Below, piece by piece: positions 28,603 to 36,537 of a stretch of 64,000 nucleotides of DNA (positions are counted from its first letter, which is position 1; every line of letters starts with the position of its first letter). The notes below the pieces were generated by a model that was not told where the DNA came from, did no database searches, and saw only the letters and a list, made by a program, of their open reading frames with translations. The position numbers and the translations under genes were made by a program. Source of the stretch: Bacteroidales bacterium (lineage in GTDB: Bacteria; Bacteroidota; Bacteroidia; Bacteroidales; UBA932); contig JAMPAT010000001.1 in the NCBI GenBank assembly GCA_023667095.1, positions 105,709 to 169,708 on the forward strand. Reading direction: 5' to 3'.

Positions 28603-30549
28603 CTATCTGTTTTCCTTAAGCATCTTCTTCCTCAGCGGCCTCTTGGCCACAAAGTCGCAGAAATCATAATAAAGGTCCCTGTCCTGCTGATTTTCAGACT
28701 CTTTCAGGACATGCACCCCACGCGAGGAGACATAATATGCGATAGGAAGCTTTTCCCAGGAGCCGTATTTCCTATAGGCATCCATATAGCCCCTCAGGCG
28801 TCCTCCCATGCTCGGCTGACCGTCCGGACGCACCGCGACAGCCCTCTCGTCGAACTCCATTTCCATCGCCATACCATAGTTGAGTGCCCTTCTGCAGGCT
28901 TTTTCAAGCCTCTCCTCCGGAAGCCACGGATTGAAGAAATAATTTGGCTGATACCATGCAAAGTCAAAGTTCTTCTCTTTCCAGAGATTCCAGCCAGGGG
29001 CATTGTAATAAGGTATCCATGTAAGAGGGTAGCCTTTTGAATGCACATAACCTGATATACCCTCTATAAGGTTTCCTGAATCCGTGGTCTCCTCTGTCAC
29101 ATAATAGAAGCCGGCCAGTTCGATGTTCCTGTATCTGGCAGACTTGAACCTTTTAAGGACCTCGTCAATATACCATCTGCACGCTGCCAGACGGTCCTCT
29201 TCCTTGTCAAAGTCAGTGACCTTTCCGTCAAGCACACCCCAATATTTTGTTCCTCCTGTCCTGGAACCAGGATTTCTGTATCTGATCGGATTAGGCACAG
29301 AAATTATGACCTGACGCTTATAGCCCGGATCACCAATACGCCCGGCAGTCTTGTCCACAGCCTTGTCAAGCGCGTCAAGACAGGCATCCTTTTCAAAATA
29401 ATAGTCAATCAGCTTAAGCCAGTCTGCCTGTACGGCTGCCGGGAAAATGCCTTTCTCATCCCTATGTCCAGGATCAAATGCGACCCTTTCTACCCTGTCC
29501 ATGATCTGAAGGAAAAGGAATCCGTCAAAAAGCCAATGCTCCTTGCCGTCACGGTCAACATAGCTCACAAGTTCCTGCATCCAGTCCTCGTCATAATATT
29601 TTGAATGTCCTCCGCCGGCATATACAAGCACATAGTCAGAGGCACTGAGTTTCTTCAACTTAGGGTCTTTCTTTGCAGGCAGGGCCTCCGGATGCTTCAT
29701 TTCACCGGGAAGAAGCTCCGGCACACCGTCCTCAGAAAGCACCTTGCGTGCAACATCAGGACAGTCTGTAGTCAGCTGGTCAATGCCCAGTGCAAGTACA
29801 CGTCTCATGTCCTCAGCCTTGTTCACAGTCCATGTATTCACACTGAACCCATGCTCACGTGCACGTTTCAGCCACATGGGCTCACCAAGAAGATGCTCAA
29901 AGTAAAGGTCAATGCCGTTCACCATATTGTCAAGAAGGTCCTCAAAGTCCACATTTACATTGAGGTACTGCACGGTAAACCCTGGAGCAGCCTCCGCCAG
30001 GAGACGGCACTGGCGGATATGGAACGAAATGAACATCACCTTGTCAGGAGAAAACATTCCGTATTTCTTGAGCTTTTCAATTGAAGCTGCCACAGCCCTG
30101 TCCTGCAGTTCCTCTGTAATATGCCCTTTCAGTTCAAAGACCAGCATAGGGAAGTCAGGCTGGGAAGAAGCATATTCCAGGAACTGGTCAACAGTCGGGA
30201 TAGGCTCACCGTTCTCAAGGCGGTAGTCCGCAAAATCCGAATGCAGGCTATGGTCAATCCGCTTTCCGCCTATTGTCTCATCATGGAACACAAGCAGCTG
30301 TCCGTCTGCCGTCATGTTGACATCGAACTCCGTTCCCCAGAAACCGGCATGGTGAGCCGCCTTGAATGCAGCCAGGGAGTTCCGGGCATGGCCTCCATCC
30401 TCACAGTTCCAATAGCCGCGGTGGGCAACGATTCCGACAGAAGAAGCATCTGCAGCCTTGTCCACAGCATTTGACTTTCCACGTCCCGCAACTATTGCCG
30501 GGAACATCATTCCGGCAGCTGCCAGGACAGATAAAATTCTTTTTGCCAT
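28603..30549 (-). CDS. Glycerophosphodiester phosphodiesterase - DUF4855 fusion, secreted
   Basis: A 648-aa exported protein. Residues of about 37-285 are a GDPD domain with the general acid/base histidines in VAHRGYWN and VFHDETI and the metal ligands in TEFDVNM; the long insert and FELKGH fit the family. Residues of about 305-640 are a DUF4855 domain (VLVYAGGGHSKYYDEDW, GFYYVTEET, WIPYYNAPGW, MEMEFDERAV), homologous to the broken gene at 20392-21626. GDPDs hydrolyse phosphodiesters of glycerol or related alcohols. Next to a NAGPA-type enzyme and GH89, I infer that the substrate carries phosphodiester-linked sugars or glycerophosphate. DUF4855 has no known activity. A GDPD-DUF4855 fusion is uncommon to my knowledge. 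Confidence 0.88.
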   Translation of the reverse strand: MAKRILSVLAAAGMMFPAIVAGRGKSNAVDKAADASSVGIVAHRGYWNCEDGGHARNSLAAFKAAHHAGFWGTEFDVNMTADGQLLVFHDETIGGKRIDHSLHSDFADYRLENGEPIPTVDQFLEYASSQPDFPMLVFELKGHITEELQDRAVAASIEKLKKYGMFSPDKVMFISFHIRQCRLLAEAAPGFTVQYLNVNVDFEDLLDNMVNGIDLYFEHLLGEPMWLKRAREHGFSVNTWTVNKAEDMRRVLALGIDQLTTDCPDVARKVLSEDGVPELLPGEMKHPEALPAKKDPKLKKLSASDYVLVYAGGGHSKYYDEDWMQELVSYVDRDGKEHWLFDGFLFLQIMDRVERVAFDPGHRDEKGIFPAAVQADWLKLIDYYFEKDACLDALDKAVDKTAGRIGDPGYKRQVIISVPNPIRYRNPGSRTGGTKYWGVLDGKVTDFDKEEDRLAACRWYIDEVLKRFKSARYRNIELAGFYYVTEETTDSGNLIEGISGYVHSKGYPLTWIPYYNAPGWNLWKEKNFDFAWYQPNYFFNPWLPEERLEKACRRALNYGMAMEMEFDERAVAVRPDGQPSMGGRLRGYMDAYRKYGSWEKLPIAYYVSSRGVHVLKESENQQDRDLYYDFCDFVAKRPLRKKMLKENR

Positions 30550-30576
30550 AATATATAATTTTTTGTCATCAGGTAT

Positions 30577-32850
30577 CTAAAAGTTTCCACGCCATTTCCC
30601 ATAAAACCGTCTGCAGGCCTCGATTTCGTCTCCGGAAGGCTCTACAGGATATATGTCATGCCCCTCAGTCCATGCTTTCTCAAAATCCAGGCATTCAGCC
30701 ACAAAGGCCTCATAGTCAAAAGGCCTTACATCAGAAAGTGCAGAACGTTGGCCAGCATAGAACAGTTCAAGACGCCTGCGGTAGAAATCCTTGACAAGGC
30801 CAGACCAGTTCTTGCAGGCATAGTCATTAAGCCCGCTGCCAGGCACTCCCCAGAGAGTAACCTGTGTCTTGGCATTCCATTCATAGAGATTCCGTTCAGA
30901 CTCGTCATTGCCATATGACTTTGCATCCTCAACCCATGGCCCGAGAAGGAATTCACGCCTTGTAGCCAGCAGACAGTCAACATCATCAGCCAGCTCAAGC
31001 ACATTGTCAGCATACCGGGCAAAGCCCTCTGCGTCAGAGCTATAATAGCACTTCTGGGAATTATGGTGCATCATGTCAAGAAGTTCAAGGAGGCACTGAC
31101 GGGTAACGTCAACAAGGTCATATCTGAATCCGTCGCTGCGCGTGAAGCCGTCCGCACACGCAATCATGCCGTCCCAGGCAGAGAGCAGGGAGTCAAGGCT
31201 GAAAAAATTGTGCGGCATCGCAAGTGAATCGGCGGAGCCGGCAAAGACAGGCCTCCCTGTCATGACAGACTGCCTTCCACCATCCGGATCAGAGTCATTG
31301 GAATAGACAGAATGCAGCAGGCTTTCCCATGAACGTCTCACACAGGCTGAATCCGCACTGGATTCAGGAACCCCGTACCTGCATCTTATATAGTCCCCGA
31401 GGAACTCTTCCCTGTCAACAGGGCCATCCTGCCATATATTCTCAAACATAAGGGCAAAGATAAATGGATTCTGGCCTATCCCCTCCATTGTAAGTCCTAT
31501 TCCCTGCATATTTCCGGCATCCGGATTGTGCAGAAGGGCATCAGGTTCACCGGACACAGCCTCTGAAGAGCCGCACAGGCATTGGCGTTGCCCGAAATTC
31601 TGCAGCATGCACCATATCCACGGCTTGCCGTAAAAGGCCTTTGCACGCTTCCATACCGGTTTCATGTCTGCAAAAAGGTCAAGAACAATCATCCTGTCAT
31701 CAGGCACAGCACCTAACAGGGCCTCTATCTGGGCATCTCTCCAGAAATCTGCCTGATGGTAGAACAGCCAGGCCTGCATCAGCCAAACTGCCTCAGGATC
31801 TGCTGCCGCCATTCCATCGTAGACGACCTTCGACATTGCTGCAAGATATCCCGGGTCATCAGACGGCGGAAGGTTTTCATTGAATGTATCGGCACTGTAG
31901 AAATGGTTCGTGCCGTATATTTCTGTCTGCCTCCTGATGAACATTTCAGCAATCTTGCTGAACATCTCTTCTGAAGGGTCAAGGATAGTGACTTCCGGAT
32001 AGTCAAGCCAGGTTGTCCTGTTGACTTTTACATCAGGAAACCTTGAGCTGAATGATGGAGGGACATGACCTGTAAAGGCCGGCAGCACTGGAGTCATTCC
32101 GAGAGAACGTTCCCTGCCAAGAATAAATCGCTGGAGTTCTTCATGCGCATCTATGAAAGACTGGGGAAGCGGTCCTCCCCACCCGTCCAGGTTGCCCATC
32201 CAGAACCAGTTGAAAAAGGCAGGTCCGCTGAAAAAGTCCGCCAGTTCCTCATCCGTAAATCCAAGTTCCCTGTACACCTGCTGCCAGACAGTATTCTGTC
32301 CTGTGAGGGCAAGAGGCATGTTTATGCCGTTCATTGCCATGAAATCTATCTCTTCCTGCCAGCGTTCCCGGTCCCACCAGCTCAGGGAATAGTTGAATGT
32401 GCAGTAATTGAGATTGTACCTGTATCTATATGGCGAGCTTTTCTCCACCCTGCCCTGCGGAAGCGGCAGCTCTGCCGGGAGCGATGTATTCTTGCCGCAC
32501 CAGCTGTCATGCCAGCCGCACCATGTCCTGAGATATGAATGCAGGGCACTGGCCACACTCACACCGTCATTTCCCTCCAGGACAATCCTGCCGTCCGGGG
32601 AAGCATAGTAGGCAAACCAGTCACGCCCATCTTTCTGTAAAGGTGTGACTATGACCTCAAATTCACGGGCATGTACACCTGTCACCCTTTTGACGAGGGC
32701 CTTGGCCGCCTGCTGCTGTTCTGACGGGCTGTATTCAGACTTAAGGCACCTTCCTGGGTCATCTGTCCCACATGAGCACAATTGCAGCAAAGCAAGGGAT
32801 ACCGCACAGAACCATGCAATGCGCATACGGAGCATATCTAAAGTCACCAT
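30577..32850 (-). CDS. Alpha-N-acetylglucosaminidase, GH89 (NAGLU-like)
   Basis: About 757 aa from the ATG at 32850, 7 nt after the stop of the upstream gene; the frame's first codon, a TTG at 32871, would overlap that gene. Lipobox-like LLQLCSC. All three NAGLU domains are seen: N-terminal EFEVIVTPL, the TIM-barrel with YNLNYCTFNYSLSWWDRERW, DFMAMNGINMPLALTGQ and YSADTFNENLPP (first catalytic Glu), the second catalytic Glu in GIGLTMEGIGQNPF, and a helical C-terminal domain. By family knowledge it removes terminal alpha-GlcNAc, for example from heparan sulfate ends or alpha-1,4-GlcNAc-capped gastric mucin. It is the most specific clue that PUL2 targets alpha-GlcNAc. Confidence 0.95.
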   Translation of the reverse strand: MVTLDMLRMRIAWFCAVSLALLQLCSCGTDDPGRCLKSEYSPSEQQQAAKALVKRVTGVHAREFEVIVTPLQKDGRDWFAYYASPDGRIVLEGNDGVSVASALHSYLRTWCGWHDSWCGKNTSLPAELPLPQGRVEKSSPYRYRYNLNYCTFNYSLSWWDRERWQEEIDFMAMNGINMPLALTGQNTVWQQVYRELGFTDEELADFFSGPAFFNWFWMGNLDGWGGPLPQSFIDAHEELQRFILGRERSLGMTPVLPAFTGHVPPSFSSRFPDVKVNRTTWLDYPEVTILDPSEEMFSKIAEMFIRRQTEIYGTNHFYSADTFNENLPPSDDPGYLAAMSKVVYDGMAAADPEAVWLMQAWLFYHQADFWRDAQIEALLGAVPDDRMIVLDLFADMKPVWKRAKAFYGKPWIWCMLQNFGQRQCLCGSSEAVSGEPDALLHNPDAGNMQGIGLTMEGIGQNPFIFALMFENIWQDGPVDREEFLGDYIRCRYGVPESSADSACVRRSWESLLHSVYSNDSDPDGGRQSVMTGRPVFAGSADSLAMPHNFFSLDSLLSAWDGMIACADGFTRSDGFRYDLVDVTRQCLLELLDMMHHNSQKCYYSSDAEGFARYADNVLELADDVDCLLATRREFLLGPWVEDAKSYGNDESERNLYEWNAKTQVTLWGVPGSGLNDYACKNWSGLVKDFYRRRLELFYAGQRSALSDVRPFDYEAFVAECLDFEKAWTEGHDIYPVEPSGDEIEACRRFYGKWRGNF

Positions 32851-32857
32851 TACAAAA

Positions 32858-34243
32858 TCACTTTTTCGCAAAAAATCCTATTGTAGACCAGACAGGCCTG
32901 TTTCCGCCTGTGGTAATGTCGTTTACATGCGTAGAGCCGACCATCATTCCTGTAGAGCCTCCTCCGTCAAGGTTGACGGCAGCCTTGCACCCAAGCCCTT
33001 TCATAATCATGGCAAGCTCAGTAAGGGTCGCCCCCTGGCTTCTGTCATACCTTCCGTCACATACAAAGAGAATTATCTTCCCGTCAGCGGTGTATCCTAC
33101 AGCCGTCCTGTCCGGTGATAGCCCCGCATTGAAGATATCGTAAGGTATCATCTCGTAGTTATGCAGATAATATTCATCATATCCGGCAAACTGTACATTC
33201 TTTTCAGACAGAGTGAAGTCAAGCGGACATTTCCCGTCATACAGTAGGACAGGCCCTGCACTCAGGGCATATTCAGGAGTCCAGGATATGCTTTCCGAAG
33301 GATAGTCAGCCGACACATTCCCATACATTTCCTCCCCGATGACAGACGGCAGGGGACGGTCAAAGAACCAGTTCCTTGAACCTCCCACCCAATATACTGC
33401 CGGTTTCCCGTTCCTGTCAACCCCGAAACATCCCCTCGTTGCATGATAATAGTTGTCATATTCAGGATGCCCGGCACGCAGGGAGCCGCGATAGTCTGAC
33501 ACATATCCCGACTGCACACCCTTCAATGCAAGAAAGCCAAGATTGCCTCCGGCAAGGAAATATGCCCCGTTGGTAAGCACATGGCAGTCGCCGGCCTCCT
33601 CTGCCTGACGGTCAATCGTCTTCAGGCCGTCCGGAAGCAGTACCCTCAGCTCCACATCACCTTTCGACATGTCGGCAACCGCATACCATGCATTCAATGG
33701 ACGGCCGTTGAGAGGCGTAGCTGTAGAATAGACCTGTACTGACTCAGGAAGCCCGTCATAGCTGAGCCTTGTCCAGCTGAGCGCTACAGGTTCCGGCTCC
33801 TTGCCCAAGCTGCACTTTACGGCATCGCTGTAATATATTTCTTCCCCTGTGCTTATATATGCCCTGAACCAGTATGTCTTGCCATAGTCCAGGACCGCAT
33901 TGGAAATTACCTGCATCTCCTCCCTGCTCCTGTAGCTGAGCCTTGGACCTGCCTGGTGGCTGTCCTCAATTGTCGGAGAGCCTTCTGTATTCCAGCAGAC
34001 ACCGCACTCAGGCTTAGGAAAGGAGTCATAGTCTTTCTCATTGTACAGTACAGAATAGTCCACTGCAACTGACACAGGTGTAGATTTCACACCGGCTATG
34101 ACGGCAGAAGCCTTGGCCGGCCTGTCAGGTTCTACAGTTACCGGGCCACCAGGAACTTTTACCGGCTGCCGGGAATCCGGTTTCTGGCATGAGACCATGG
34201 CGCACAGGGACACGATGGCTGCCAGAATCTTATGGGTAATCAT
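32858..34243 (-). CDS. Phosphodiester glycosidase (NAGPA domain) lipoprotein
   Basis: About 461 aa from the ATG at 34243; the upstream in-frame start at 34282 would give a poorer signal peptide. Lipobox CAMVSCQK. An N-terminal Ig/Fn3-like domain (about 45-150, ending SDAVKCSL) is followed by a NAGPA/phosphodiester glycosidase domain. This has HVLTNGAYFLAGG, RGCFGVDRNGKPAVYWVG, KIILFVCDGRYDRSQGATL and the signature NLDGGGSTGMMV. The mammalian relative removes GlcNAc from GlcNAc-1-phosphate diesters. Bacterial members occur in polysaccharide loci. I infer it cleaves the sugar-phosphate bond of a phosphodiester-linked alpha-GlcNAc, complementing GH89 and GDPD in the same operon. Confidence 0.88.
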   Translation of the reverse strand: MITHKILAAIVSLCAMVSCQKPDSRQPVKVPGGPVTVEPDRPAKASAVIAGVKSTPVSVAVDYSVLYNEKDYDSFPKPECGVCWNTEGSPTIEDSHQAGPRLSYRSREEMQVISNAVLDYGKTYWFRAYISTGEEIYYSDAVKCSLGKEPEPVALSWTRLSYDGLPESVQVYSTATPLNGRPLNAWYAVADMSKGDVELRVLLPDGLKTIDRQAEEAGDCHVLTNGAYFLAGGNLGFLALKGVQSGYVSDYRGSLRAGHPEYDNYYHATRGCFGVDRNGKPAVYWVGGSRNWFFDRPLPSVIGEEMYGNVSADYPSESISWTPEYALSAGPVLLYDGKCPLDFTLSEKNVQFAGYDEYYLHNYEMIPYDIFNAGLSPDRTAVGYTADGKIILFVCDGRYDRSQGATLTELAMIMKGLGCKAAVNLDGGGSTGMMVGSTHVNDITTGGNRPVWSTIGFFAKK

Positions 34244-34284
34244 ATCTTTTCTGCAAAAATCAATCAGTAAATATTCTTTCAAAA

Positions 34285-34331
34285 GGATGGCCGGATACAG
34301 GAAACCATTGCCAGGAATCTGCCGGCCACCC
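34285..34331 (-). terminator. Possible intra-operon attenuator hairpin in PUL2
   Basis: GGATGGCCGG (34285-34294) and CCGGCCACCC (34322-34331) can pair over 7-9 bp around a 27-nt loop. On the - strand the hairpin is followed by CTTTTG. It lies in the 130-bp gap between the second glycan-binding lipoprotein and the phosphodiester glycosidase. It could reduce transcription of the enzyme genes relative to susCD and the binding proteins. Confidence 0.4.
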
Positions 34332-34373
34332 TTTCACTTCAGGCGTTACTACTTAAGAATCAGCGTTTCACAG

Positions 34374-35408
34374 TTACTCCGCATAGTCAACAACAGTGTA
34401 CTTCTCGATATCAATCTCGCCGAATGTCCACCTGTACCACCATGCCTCCTGTACATTAGCCTTTGCAATGGCAATATTCCATACCTTGAGTCTCCAGTAT
34501 CTTGAGGCAGGCACGGCATCGTATGCAAACTCAATCTCAGACAGGAGGTTGACGCCATCCAGGCTTGTTATGTCCCTGTAATTGTCATCAATTGTACCGA
34601 CAAGTTCCCAATTGCTCCAGTCACCCACAGCTGGATCAGTTGCAACAAACTCCCTTGAAGCCTCACCGTACGAAGCCTCTATCTCTCCATCTCCCTTGTA
34701 TGCATAGATTTCAATCTTGCCTACGTAACCATTGTTCTGTGTAGGAAGCCAATGAGGATGGAATACAAGCTTTGAAAGGGATGTCACTTCACCGAGGTCA
34801 AAGACAGGGGCTCCTGAATATTTCCCGTCAATTATAGACTGCGGCACAACCACACCGGCATCATTAGGATTCAGAATCATTCCGAAATATTTGTACGATA
34901 TGTACTTCTGCGTCTGTGTATCAAGTGACTCAGAACCGTCGAACATATACTCCAGCTTTACATTGTTGTCCTGGATTCTCCCGCGTGGATATGTCAGGTC
35001 ATTGTCTGTCCCGAGAATCAGTGTAACCTTGTCCTTGTTGACTGCAGCCTTCCTGATCTGCTTTGCAGGCAGGATTACATAGTCAACGTCATCATAGCGG
35101 TCATTTACCGTGAATTTTGTCATCTTTGTAAGGTCTGCCTTGAAGCTTTCCAGAGCCGCATCATAGACAGCTCCATCGGCAAATGCGACACTTACAACAG
35201 CAGAAGCAGGATCAGCCTCCATATCAGTTATAAGGAACTCGACCGTATGGCGTACATTGTCAACAGTACCCTCAACGACAGTCTGTCCAAGAGTTGCCTT
35301 GGCCGAAACAACAAGGCCTTCGACACGTGGCTGTTTCTCCTCCTTGCATGAGACAAGTACGGAAAGAAGTGCTGCAGATGCAGCAAACAAATAAAATAAA
35401 CGTTTCAT
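34374..35408 (-). CDS. Surface glycan-binding lipoprotein 2 of PUL2 (SusE/F position)
   Basis: A 344-aa lipoprotein (LLSVLVSCKEE). The N-terminal part (about 30-150) is an Ig-like domain. The C-terminal part (about 160-340) is a galactose-binding-like beta-sandwich with YKYFGMILNPNDA, FDLGEVTSLSKLVFHPHW, GKIEIYAYKG and SRYWRLKVWN, and it ends TFGEIDIEKYTV. It is clearly paralogous to the preceding gene (35456-36514), which has the same blocks in the same order. By position after susD, both should be outer-surface binding proteins that gather glycan for the SusCD pair. I cannot give a named family with confidence; the closest descriptive match is the DUF5000-type discoidin-like lipoproteins. 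Confidence 0.75.
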   Translation of the reverse strand: MKRLFYLFAASAALLSVLVSCKEEKQPRVEGLVVSAKATLGQTVVEGTVDNVRHTVEFLITDMEADPASAVVSVAFADGAVYDAALESFKADLTKMTKFTVNDRYDDVDYVILPAKQIRKAAVNKDKVTLILGTDNDLTYPRGRIQDNNVKLEYMFDGSESLDTQTQKYISYKYFGMILNPNDAGVVVPQSIIDGKYSGAPVFDLGEVTSLSKLVFHPHWLPTQNNGYVGKIEIYAYKGDGEIEASYGEASREFVATDPAVGDWSNWELVGTIDDNYRDITSLDGVNLLSEIEFAYDAVPASRYWRLKVWNIAIAKANVQEAWWYRWTFGEIDIEKYTVVDYAE

Positions 35409-35455
35409 AATTATTTAGTTAGTGTTGATATTCCCATTATTGGGACAAATCCAGG

Positions 35456-36514
35456 CTATAGTGTATAAGCTTCAATATCAAGTTCAGAGAAGGTAAACCT
35501 GTGTCCCCACGCATCTGCCGAATCATCATAGTACATGGCATTGTTCACAATAGTGAATCTCCAGTAACGGGAGACAGGGGCATTCCCATCCTGAAATTCT
35601 ATCCATGTTGCAACTTCGGCGTCCGGATTGTTCCTCTTGTCATGTGCATCTATCGTCCCGACAAGTTCCCATCTGTCCCATGCTCCCACGGATGGGTCAT
35701 TTACAATGTACTCACGCGGGCGTCCCTCTGCTGCATTGGCAGAGATAATGTCATTGCCCCTATAGGCATAGACTTTAATCATGGCTGAATGGTTATAATG
35801 GGTATTCTCCCAATATGGCCAGAATGTGAGTTTCTTCAGGCACACATCATCTGCCATGTCAAGCGTAAACGCTCCGGAATAGCCGGCCTCCTTGAGATAT
35901 TCCGGGACATCACCGTTGGCACCGTTCAGGATTGCACCGAAATATTTGTACCCGGCATCTCCATAGCCTTTCCAGGAAGTCACCCGTTTCCCGTCAAGCA
36001 GATAAGGAAACGCGATATTTGCAGGATCAGCCATATAGCTTTTCGGATACGGGCTGTCACCGTCCAGGCCGAAAAGTCCCTTCATGTTGTCTTTATTGAC
36101 CTCGAATGAAGTTGCCATTGCCGCAGTGACAGTATAGGTGACATCCTCCTGGAGGTTGTTAACTGTGAATGAGAAAGGCTTGGTCAGGTCGGCAATCATT
36201 TCTTCCCTGGTCTCCCCGACAAGAATTGCCCTTTCTGCAAATTCGATATTGAGCCTGATATTTTTCAAATCGACAATCTTGTCAAATGTCAGTCTGATGG
36301 TCTTCATGGAATTGTCTACCGTATTCTCCGCAAGGCTCGCTACAGCGACAGCCTCTGACCCGTCATATACCCTTTCGCCTGTCGCCGTCACTGTATAGAC
36401 AAGATTGGTAAGTGGATGAAGCGGTATGTACTCGCTGAATTTGGCTTCCTTGTCACAGGACACCAGCCCAAAGAAGACAAAGGCAACTGCTAAAGTCAAA
36501 TATATTTTCTTCAT
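35456..36514 (-). CDS. Surface glycan-binding lipoprotein 1 of PUL2 (SusE/F position)
   Basis: A 352-aa lipoprotein. The frame opens ten codons earlier, at 36544 and inside the end of susD, but the ATG at 36514 gives a proper leader MKKIYLTLAVAFVFFGLVSC. It has an N-terminal Ig-like domain with TIRLTFDKIVDLKNIRLNIEF, then a discoidin-like domain with YKYFGAILNGANGD, FTLDMADDVCLKKLTFWPYW, IKVYAYRGND, SRYWRFTIVNN and FTFSELDIEAYTL. It shares its architecture with the downstream gene, so one arose by duplication. Both probably bind the PUL2 glycan, perhaps different parts of it. Confidence 0.75.
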   Translation of the reverse strand: MKKIYLTLAVAFVFFGLVSCDKEAKFSEYIPLHPLTNLVYTVTATGERVYDGSEAVAVASLAENTVDNSMKTIRLTFDKIVDLKNIRLNIEFAERAILVGETREEMIADLTKPFSFTVNNLQEDVTYTVTAAMATSFEVNKDNMKGLFGLDGDSPYPKSYMADPANIAFPYLLDGKRVTSWKGYGDAGYKYFGAILNGANGDVPEYLKEAGYSGAFTLDMADDVCLKKLTFWPYWENTHYNHSAMIKVYAYRGNDIISANAAEGRPREYIVNDPSVGAWDRWELVGTIDAHDKRNNPDAEVATWIEFQDGNAPVSRYWRFTIVNNAMYYDDSADAWGHRFTFSELDIEAYTL

Positions 36515-36537
36515 ATAGATGTGCGTTAAATCATATT

